From Promethearchaeota archaeon (GTDB lineage: Archaea > Asgardarchaeota > Lokiarchaeia > Sigyniarchaeales > SOKP01), in assembly GCA_030615145.1 (NCBI GenBank), contig JAUWZT010000190.1:1-6937 (forward strand): a DNA stretch of 6,937 nucleotides, read 5' to 3'. Position numbers and translations under genes: made by a program. The notes under the pieces were generated by a model that searched no databases, was not told the origin of the DNA, and was given only the letters and a program-made list of their open reading frames with translations. This document shows, piece after piece, positions 1 to 5,059 of this stretch. The first letter of the stretch is position 1; the number at the start of each line of letters is the position of its first letter.

Positions 1-2
1 AT

Positions 3-1532
3 TATCGAACAGAACATATTCACAATAAAGTAAAAGTAAATAGTAAAGTGAAAAAAATTTTTGAATTTCCTGAGTTATCTAAAGTGCTCTCCTTTGGGAA
101 AGAAGTTGAGTCGTGTCTTGGCAAATTAATTATGGAGATTAATAATAATCAACTATCTTCTGCCCTAATTAAATACCCACCAAGGTTTTTAGCAATAAAG
201 TTATTGGAAAATGATGAAGAAATTAAAGGGAGTTTTAAAAATAAAGAAATTATAAAAATTGCCGATGAGTTTCGAAATCAATTAGAAGATCTTCACGGAG
301 AAGATGTTCATACGATAATATCGTCAGAAATCTACAATAAAATTCATGACATAAACGATAAAGTTTTAATAATAAAACCACATAAAGGAAGAAAAAAAGT
401 TAGACTCGCTGATGTATTAGATCATCTTACTACTCATTCAATCTTAGGTTATCTTATTTTAGTTGCTGTAATGTTTGGTATTTATCTCTTTACTTTTTCT
501 TTTGGAGATTTTTTTGGGGGATTAATAGATGAGCTATATACGATATGGAGTGAATTTATTTACAATTCTTTTGGAGAGGAAAATTTAATAATTAAGATAT
601 TTTGGGATGGCGGGTTGGGAGGATTTCTAGGCGGTATAGGCGGCGTTTTAGTATATGTCATACCTTTCTTTTTAGTAATTGAAATTTTACAAGATTCTGG
701 TTACTTGCCTCGAGCAGCATTTTTAATGGATAAAGCTATGCATACAATCGGGGTCCATGGAAAAACAATTATTCCAATGATTTTAGGATTTGGTTGTAAT
801 GTCCCTGCATGTGCTGGATGCAGAATAATGGAAACAGAACGAGAAAAAAAATTATCTGTCGTATTATCTTCTCTTGTACCATGCGCAGCAGTAATGACTG
901 TTGTGTTAGGATTGGTAGGGAGATATGTGGGGTTTTTCTGGGTAATGGTTTTGTTTTTAATTAATTTTGGTGTTATTTTTTTAATAGGTCGAATTCTAAA
1001 TAAAGTAATGCCTGGTCAATGCACAGAACTCATAATGGAAATGCACGAATACAGGATGCCAAATTCTAAAGTTATTCTTAAACAAACATGGGTTAGAACA
1101 AGAGAGTTTGTATATAAGGCTTTGCCAGTTATAATTGTTCTTGGAATTCTTTTAGAAATTTTATTAATCTTTAATGCTTTAGAGCCAATAAACATCATTT
1201 TGTCTCCTGTAACCGTGTTCTGGCTAGGTCTTCCGTCAATAACGGGAGTATTTCTAATATACGGAATTTTAAGGAAGGAGTTAACTTTAGTTTTGTTAGC
1301 AGTTTTAGCTAATTCAATTGGTGTTCCTTTAATAGAATTATTATCACCCTTCCAAATGATTAATTTTTGTTTAGTTACAATGCTATACATCCCCTGTTTT
1401 GCAACTGTTATTATTATTGCTAAACAAACTAACTGGAAATACGCGATCCAAATTTCATTATTAGAGATAGGTGTAGCCTTATTGATTGGGGGGATATTAA
1501 ATTTTGGATTTATAATATTTTCAAGTTTCTAA
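3..1532 (+). CDS. feoB: Ferrous iron transport protein B (FeoB), 5' end cut off by the window edge
   Basis: FeoB is the cytoplasmic-membrane Fe2+ permease, built from an N-terminal G domain, a helical spacer and a polytopic pore. The first candidate start is GTG at 48, but the frame stays open to the window edge and the upstream codons read as protein. Shortly after the GTG comes FGKEVESCLGKL, which resembles the start of the FeoB spacer (YGKEIEEAIEKI-like). The G domain is therefore simply outside the window. Numbering from the GTG, residues 15-110 are the soluble helical spacer. Membrane segments begin near 132. The first gate motif GFGCNVPACAGC is at 247-258, LVPC ends at Cys279 and YIPC ends at Cys450; these match the Cys positions conserved in FeoB pores. 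The two extra cysteines at 255 and 258 occur in some archaeal and clostridial FeoBs, as I recall. The C-terminus at residue 494 looks complete. No feoA is visible. The family call is secure. Confidence 0.95.
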   Translation, partial: YRTEHIHNKVKVNSKVKKIFEFPELSKVLSFGKEVESCLGKLIMEINNNQLSSALIKYPPRFLAIKLLENDEEIKGSFKNKEIIKIADEFRNQLEDLHGEDVHTIISSEIYNKIHDINDKVLIIKPHKGRKKVRLADVLDHLTTHSILGYLILVAVMFGIYLFTFSFGDFFGGLIDELYTIWSEFIYNSFGEENLIIKIFWDGGLGGFLGGIGGVLVYVIPFFLVIEILQDSGYLPRAAFLMDKAMHTIGVHGKTIIPMILGFGCNVPACAGCRIMETEREKKLSVVLSSLVPCAAVMTVVLGLVGRYVGFFWVMVLFLINFGVIFLIGRILNKVMPGQCTELIMEMHEYRMPNSKVILKQTWVRTREFVYKALPVIIVLGILLEILLIFNALEPINIILSPVTVFWLGLPSITGVFLIYGILRKELTLVLLAVLANSIGVPLIELLSPFQMINFCLVTMLYIPCFATVIIIAKQTNWKYAIQISLLEIGVALLIGGILNFGFIIFSSF

Positions 1533-1535
1533 AAC

Positions 1536-1564
1536 TTATTTTTACCATAATTAACCCAATTTTT
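1536..1564 (+). terminator. Oligo-T tracts after feoB
   Basis: Two T-rich runs, TTATTTTT at 1536-1543 and TTTTT at 1560-1564, follow the feoB stop within about 30 bases. No hairpin is visible. Archaeal RNA polymerase can terminate at bare oligo-T tracts on the coding strand, so this is a plausible feoB terminator. In DNA this AT-rich such runs are common by chance, so support is weak. Confidence 0.3.
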
Positions 1565-1585
1565 ATTTATATTATATTTATATTA
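1565..1585 (+). promoter_or_regulatory. Tandem TATA-box candidates ahead of mptG
   Basis: The ten-base sequence ATTTATATTA occurs twice, at 1565-1574 and 1576-1585, eleven bases apart or about one helical turn. Each contains TTTATAT, a good archaeal TATA box. Initiation 25-30 bases downstream would give an mptG-mptD transcript with a 5' leader of roughly 25-45 bases. No Shine-Dalgarno is seen before the mptG ATG. No clear BRE can be picked out of the surrounding AT-rich DNA. Confidence 0.45.
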
Positions 1586-1637
1586 TTTTGAAAATTCATA
1601 TTCTTAGTTTTAAAATTTTTTTAAAGCTTAACTAAAA

Positions 1638-2651
1638 ATGGTAAAATTAAGAATTACGACCCCATGTCGAATCCACCTTTCCTTAATCGACGAGAATGGA
1701 TACACTGGCAGAGTTGATGGTGGGATTGGTCTCATGTTAGACCGTCCTAATGTAGTTTTTGAAGCGACAAATCACGCAGAAGAATTTAAAATCGAAGCTC
1801 ACAAATATTATCGAGAATCAATAGAAGTAATCAACGAACAAGCATCGAAAATTTTCAAGGCATATAATATAAATAATAAAAACTTTCATTTTAATCTTAA
1901 AAGGTATTATCCAAGTCATGTAGGGCTGGGTTCGAAAACTCAACTATCTTTAGCAATCGCAATTGCTATTACTAAACTGAAAAATAAGAGTGTGTCCATA
2001 CAAGAATTAACAAAATTGGTTCAAAGAGGCGGAACATCAGGAATAGGGTGGAGAGGTTTTGAAAAAGGCGGCTTTATTGTTGATGCAGGACACGATTTTG
2101 GTAAAGGAAAAGAGAAAGAATCGTTCTTACCTTCTTCAGCTTCAATAACAGCGGAACCAGCTCTTACGATTATGAGATATGCCATACCAGAACATTGGAG
2201 ATTTGTATTAGTTATACCTAATGTTAAAAAAGGAGCTTATGGAGACGAAGAAATAAGCATTTTTCAAAGTCATGCTCCAATCCCAAAGGAAGAAGTTAAT
2301 GAAGTTTCGCACCAAATTTTGATGAAAGTTATTCCCGGAATTATTAACGAAGATTTGGAATGTTTTGGTGAAGGTTTAAAAAGAATACAAAATATCGGGT
2401 TCAAAAAAATAGAAATATCTTTACAACATGATATTGTCAAAAATGTTCTATATCTTTTTGAAGAATATGGAGTTAAAGCGTTTGGAATGTCTTCTTTCGG
2501 ACCAAGTTTAGTCGGAATTGTTGAATCTGATGAAGAAGCGAAAAAACTTTTAAAAAGTGTTCAAATGCGCCTGAAAAATATTATTGGTCATATTTATATA
2601 TGCAAACCTAATAATTGTGGAGCAAAAATTGAATTTTTAGATGATATTTAA
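1638..2651 (+). CDS. mptG: Beta-ribofuranosylaminobenzene 5'-phosphate (beta-RFAP) synthase
   Basis: Beta-RFAP synthase joins 4-hydroxybenzoate or 4-aminobenzoate to phosphoribosyl pyrophosphate, with loss of CO2 and pyrophosphate, giving the aryl-ribose part of methanopterin. It is a cytoplasmic GHMP-kinase-fold enzyme. The 337-residue length is normal. The N-terminus reads TPCRIHLSLIDENG, followed by GRVDGGIGLML (residues 24-34). The GHMP glycine-rich loop is PSHVGLGSKTQL at 92-103. RGGTSGIG is at 130-137, followed by the characteristic GGFIVDAGHDFGKGKEKE and FLPSSAS. The GHMP C-terminal motif GMSSFGPSLVGIV is at 283-295. The ATG start puts TPCRIH at residues 8-13, as in relatives. The stop codon overlaps the mptD ATG by one base (TAATG), so the two genes are very likely cotranscribed and translationally coupled. 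Nothing appears damaged. Confidence 0.95.
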   Translation: MVKLRITTPCRIHLSLIDENGYTGRVDGGIGLMLDRPNVVFEATNHAEEFKIEAHKYYRESIEVINEQASKIFKAYNINNKNFHFNLKRYYPSHVGLGSKTQLSLAIAIAITKLKNKSVSIQELTKLVQRGGTSGIGWRGFEKGGFIVDAGHDFGKGKEKESFLPSSASITAEPALTIMRYAIPEHWRFVLVIPNVKKGAYGDEEISIFQSHAPIPKEEVNEVSHQILMKVIPGIINEDLECFGEGLKRIQNIGFKKIEISLQHDIVKNVLYLFEEYGVKAFGMSSFGPSLVGIVESDEEAKKLLKSVQMRLKNIIGHIYICKPNNCGAKIEFLDDI

Positions 2652-3046
2652 TGTCAAACGATAATGGAAAAGTCTATTTTTCTTCTAATATTAGTTTAAG
2701 AGAAAGAGCTTGTTTCGAAATAGGTATTAAATTAGGAGCTCTTTATCATATTTTATGTGGGATACCTATATCTTCAAATACTAAGATTGTTGATTCTATC
2801 GAAAATGGTATAGAAGCAGCAATCTCGTGTCAACCATATGTAAAATCTGTTAAAATTCACATTGACCGCGAAAAAATCAAGGGGGATAAATCAACCGAAT
2901 TTGAGTACGATGAGATTACTGGAAAAGTTATAAACGCGACAGTCGTGCTTGAGTATAAATCGGTTGAAATCACGGCAAAGGTAGAGTGGGTTGAGGATCT
3001 CAGCTATCCATTGATGTTTATTGAAAAAATAACGACTAAAAACTAG
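2651..3046 (+). CDS. mptD: Archaeal dihydroneopterin aldolase (DUF372 family)
   Basis: MptD cleaves 7,8-dihydroneopterin to 6-hydroxymethyl-7,8-dihydropterin and glycolaldehyde, supplying the pterin half of methanopterin or folate-like cofactors. It is a small soluble protein unrelated in sequence to bacterial FolB. The 131-residue product shows the family hallmarks: RERACFEIGIKLGALYH at 17-33, ENGIEAAISCQPYV at 51-64, and the C-terminal LSYPLMFIEKI at 117-127. The start follows mptG by a one-base overlap, and I see no Shine-Dalgarno, so reinitiation by ribosomes finishing mptG is likely. The gene ends in TAG inside a CTAG shared with the opposing DUF447 gene. Pairing with mptG puts an enzyme from each arm of the pathway in one transcript. 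Confidence 0.93.
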   Translation: MSNDNGKVYFSSNISLRERACFEIGIKLGALYHILCGIPISSNTKIVDSIENGIEAAISCQPYVKSVKIHIDREKIKGDKSTEFEYDEITGKVINATVVLEYKSVEITAKVEWVEDLSYPLMFIEKITTKN

Positions 3047-3060
3047 TCCTTTAAATTTTT
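3024..3060. terminator. Bidirectional oligo-T terminator over shared CTAG stop codons
   Basis: The mptD stop TAG (3044-3046) and the DUF447 stop TAG (3045-3043 on the minus strand) lie in the same palindrome CTAG. On the plus strand TTTTT follows at 3056-3060, inside the last codons of DUF447. On the minus strand TTTTT follows at once (complement of A5 at 3038-3042) and TTTTTT follows at 3029-3024, inside the last codons of mptD. With no intergenic room, these oligo-T tracts are the obvious termination sites for both transcripts. The arrangement is seen directly; its use as a terminator is inferred. Confidence 0.5.
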
Positions 3061-3792
3061 AATATAAACCTTAACATGTTCTACTGCTTTTAAAGCACTT
3101 ATATTTTTTCCAAATCTTCGTATTTCGGCAATATATTCTTCAATTTTTTGCTCTATTTTTTGGACTAGAGCTTTGTCTTTTTTTTCTTCAGCAACTTTTA
3201 ATTTAGTTGCTAATATAATAGTTTCAAGGGCTAAATTTTCTGTTCTATTAAAAATTTTAAAGGATTCTTTAAATTTATCGCAGGAAATGATAGATAGGGT
3301 AAATTCAATAACTTTTAATTCTCCCAAATCATTATTTTTAACGATCTGCTCTTCACTCCTAGCTATACAAGCGATCATTGCCCATGCTTGCTTTATATAA
3401 GGTAATGAAACCATTTCTGAATTTGAGTGATTTTTAAAAACCTCTTTAATTTTTTCTTTATTCTCTATTTTATAATAATCGTAAAATTCTTCTGGAAAGA
3501 TTTTGATGTTCTTAGATCGTTTTAAATCTTTTAATGAAGCTAATGCATAAAGATATATATCATCAACAAAATTTAACGTAATAAGTTTATTACTTCTCAA
3601 ATTATTGTATGTAGATGTGTTTGGATAAGGACGCAATTTTATCGAGCTATTATCTATTAATCTTATACCCATACAAGCAGTGTTTGGTATGATATTGTTG
3701 TTGTTTATTGAGAAGGTTGTAGCTAAAACTTCATACAAGTAATCTTCTTTTAAGCCTATAGATTTGGGATTTGTTTGAAATGTGGATGACAT
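3043..3792 (-). CDS. DUF447 family protein, probable flavin-binding split barrel
   Basis: This 249-residue soluble protein belongs to DUF447 (COG2457-type), found mainly in archaea and in H4MPT-using methylotrophs; its reaction is not known to me. The N-terminal half has the family pattern: YEVLATTFSINN (20-31), NTACMGIRL (37-45), LRPYPNTSTYNNL (53-65), and LNFVDDIYLY (73-82). That region adopts an FMN-binding split-barrel fold in solved relatives. Residues 178-249 form the helical C-terminal DUF447 domain, opening with IFNRTENLALETIILATKL and continuing through a charged helix at about 200-226. The ATG at 3792 sits about 30 bases from a TATA box, suggesting a short-leader or leaderless mRNA. 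It converges on mptD and diverges from DUF1464. A flavin-dependent step near methanopterin metabolism is a reasonable guess from context, not a demonstrated function. Confidence 0.85.
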   Translation of the reverse strand: MSSTFQTNPKSIGLKEDYLYEVLATTFSINNNNIIPNTACMGIRLIDNSSIKLRPYPNTSTYNNLRSNKLITLNFVDDIYLYALASLKDLKRSKNIKIFPEEFYDYYKIENKEKIKEVFKNHSNSEMVSLPYIKQAWAMIACIARSEEQIVKNNDLGELKVIEFTLSIISCDKFKESFKIFNRTENLALETIILATKLKVAEEKKDKALVQKIEQKIEEYIAEIRRFGKNISALKAVEHVKVYIKNLKD

Positions 3793-3805
3793 TACTTTAG
3801 ATATT

Positions 3806-3829
3806 TAATTTATTAATTTGTATAAATTA
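3806..3829. repeat. Inverted repeat over the DUF447 TATA box
   Basis: TAATTTAT (3806-3813) and its exact reverse complement ATAAATTA (3822-3829) flank an eight-base spacer. The right arm overlaps the minus-strand TATA candidate. This could be an operator dyad for a dimeric regulator controlling DUF447. Both arms are pure A/T in AT-rich DNA, so chance is a serious alternative. Confidence 0.3.
3820..3827 (-). promoter_or_regulatory. TATA box for the DUF447 gene
   Basis: Read on the minus strand this is ATTTATAC, a good archaeal TATA box. Its near edge is about 28 bases from the DUF447 ATG at 3792, so transcription would start only a few bases ahead of the codon. That fits the absence of a Shine-Dalgarno there. 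Confidence 0.5.
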
Positions 3830-3898
3830 GAATACTTCCAAGATTTTTAATTCTTTATGTTTTAATTCTAACTTTTTAATTTTGAAGAAGAACCATTA

Positions 3899-3918
3899 AA
3901 AATTAATAAAAATAAAAA
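3899..3918 (+). promoter_or_regulatory. Weak TATA-like stretch ahead of DUF1464
   Basis: The A/T stretch around AATTAATAAAAATAAAA lies 50-70 bases upstream of the DUF1464 start and would place initiation near 3930-3945. It is the best candidate in the 175-base spacer between the divergent genes, but the whole spacer is so AT-rich that the exact box cannot be fixed. I see no other gene or RNA in that spacer. Confidence 0.22.
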
Positions 3919-3967
3919 GAATTATTGAACTTTCATAATTAGAAAATTAAAAGATTTATTGATTTTT

Positions 3968-5059
3968 GTGTATAAGGTAATCGGAATTGACCCTGGTTCT
4001 CTTTCTTGGGATTTTTTTGGTTTGGAAAACGATGAAATTATCCTAGATGCTTCTATTCCTACTAAGGAATTAATGAAAGAGCCACATAAAGCTATTTCAA
4101 TCATAAAATCAATTGGAAACGTTGATTTAATAGTAGCACCTAGCGGTTTTGGATTACCGTTGAAAAATATTAAAGATATGACTGAAAAAGATATTTTTTT
4201 TACATTATTAAAATTTGATAAAAAAGAGAAGGATAAATTAATCGGTCTAGGAGAAGTCCTTCGTTTGATAAAAGCGGAAAATATACCCGGAGTTATTGTT
4301 CCAGGCGTTAAACATTTACCAACCGTACCCAGATATCGTAAAATCAATAAAATTGACCTTGGGACCGCAGATAAGCTGTGTACTGCTGTTACGGGCATAC
4401 GAGATCAAATGGAAAGGTTGAATATTGGTCCAGAAAAATCTAACTTTATTATGGTAGAAATTGGTTACGGATTTACAGCCGTTTTAGCTATTGAAAACGG
4501 ACAGATTATTGATGGAATTGGGGGTTCTAACATTATGGGTTTTAGAGCCTGTGGAAGTCTTGATGGAGAATTAGCTTATTTAATTAAACATATTAAAAAA
4601 GAAAACATATACAAGGGAGGAGTGTCTTCTATTGCTGGATACGAAGATTTAAGTTTAAAAGAAATAATTTTACTAGCTCAAAAAGACGAACAGACAAAGA
4701 TGGCTCTAAACGCATATATCTCACATGTAACTAAAGCGGTTTACGGAATTTCTTCATCTTTTTCAAGCAAAGATAAAATATTCGAAATATTATTGGCAGG
4801 AAGAGGATCAGAATTACAATTAATAAAAGATAAAATTATAAATAGTATAAACATCGGTGCTCCCGTTAAATTGATGAATTCTTATAGTAACTTATCCAAA
4901 CGTGCCGCTCAAGGCGCTGCATTCATAGCAAATGGTTTGTTGGGGGGCAAATTTGAACCAATAGTAAGTAATTTAAAGATTAAAGAAGCTAAAGGCTCAA
5001 TTTTAGACGATATTTTTATTCCATTTGATAAAGAAAAACTATTGAGTGATTTAAATTAA
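3968..5059 (+). CDS. DUF1464 family protein, putative ASKHA-fold kinase
   Basis: This is an archaeal protein of DUF1464 (COG2441), a family labelled a predicted butyrate kinase because of its acetate/sugar-kinase-Hsp70-actin fold; the real substrate is unknown to me. Counting from GTG 3968, the phosphate-1 loop is VIGIDPGS at 4-11, PSGFGLP is at 58-64, and the highly conserved HLPTVPRYRKINKIDLGTAD starts at 116. The phosphate-2 segment VEIGYGFTAVLAI is at 163-175, followed by DGIGGS at 182-187. The adenosine motif LAGRGSEL is at 276-283. Length is about 363 residues, normal for the family. GTG 3968 gives MYKVIGIDPG, matching relatives better than TTG 3959, which adds MIF; neither has a good Shine-Dalgarno. 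The stop overlaps the next gene's apparent start by five bases, so the two are almost certainly one operon. Context suggests a role around pterin cofactor synthesis. Confidence 0.85.
   Translation: MYKVIGIDPGSLSWDFFGLENDEIILDASIPTKELMKEPHKAISIIKSIGNVDLIVAPSGFGLPLKNIKDMTEKDIFFTLLKFDKKEKDKLIGLGEVLRLIKAENIPGVIVPGVKHLPTVPRYRKINKIDLGTADKLCTAVTGIRDQMERLNIGPEKSNFIMVEIGYGFTAVLAIENGQIIDGIGGSNIMGFRACGSLDGELAYLIKHIKKENIYKGGVSSIAGYEDLSLKEIILLAQKDEQTKMALNAYISHVTKAVYGISSSFSSKDKIFEILLAGRGSELQLIKDKIINSINIGAPVKLMNSYSNLSKRAAQGAAFIANGLLGGKFEPIVSNLKIKEAKGSILDDIFIPFDKEKLLSDLN
5046..5050 (+). promoter_or_regulatory. Shine-Dalgarno-like site for the ATT start at 5055
   Basis: GTGAT at 5046-5050, within GAGTGAT, matches part of the archaeal consensus GGAGGTGAT and lies four bases ahead of the ATT at 5055. 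It sits inside the end of the DUF1464 reading frame. Because most genes here lack such a site, its placement supports initiation at the unusual ATT codon. Confidence 0.4.

Noticed and set aside
48..50. GTG at 48 as the true start of a FeoB lacking its G domain
   Set aside because: The frame is open to the left edge and the codons upstream and just after GTG align with the end of the G domain and start of the spacer; the gene is cut by the window, not naturally short.
1016..1390. Minus-strand open frame inside feoB
   Set aside because: It lies wholly within feoB, has no recognisable domain, and its composition is what the antisense of membrane-protein codons gives.
3043..3046. TAG as a pyrrolysine codon at the ends of mptD or DUF447
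   Set aside because: Both proteins are full family length at TAG, and read-through of mptD would add only six residues before TAA.
3173..3400. Plus-strand open frame inside DUF447
   Set aside because: Antisense shadow of a confident DUF447 coding region, with no family resemblance and no promoter.
3959..3961. TTG 3959 as the DUF1464 start
   Set aside because: GTG 3968 gives MYKVIGIDPG, matching the family's usual N-terminus; the TTG would add three residues and has no better ribosome binding site. The difference is small and not certain.
3922..4398. Minus-strand open frame over the start of DUF1464
   Set aside because: Antisense of conserved DUF1464 motifs; no domain of its own.
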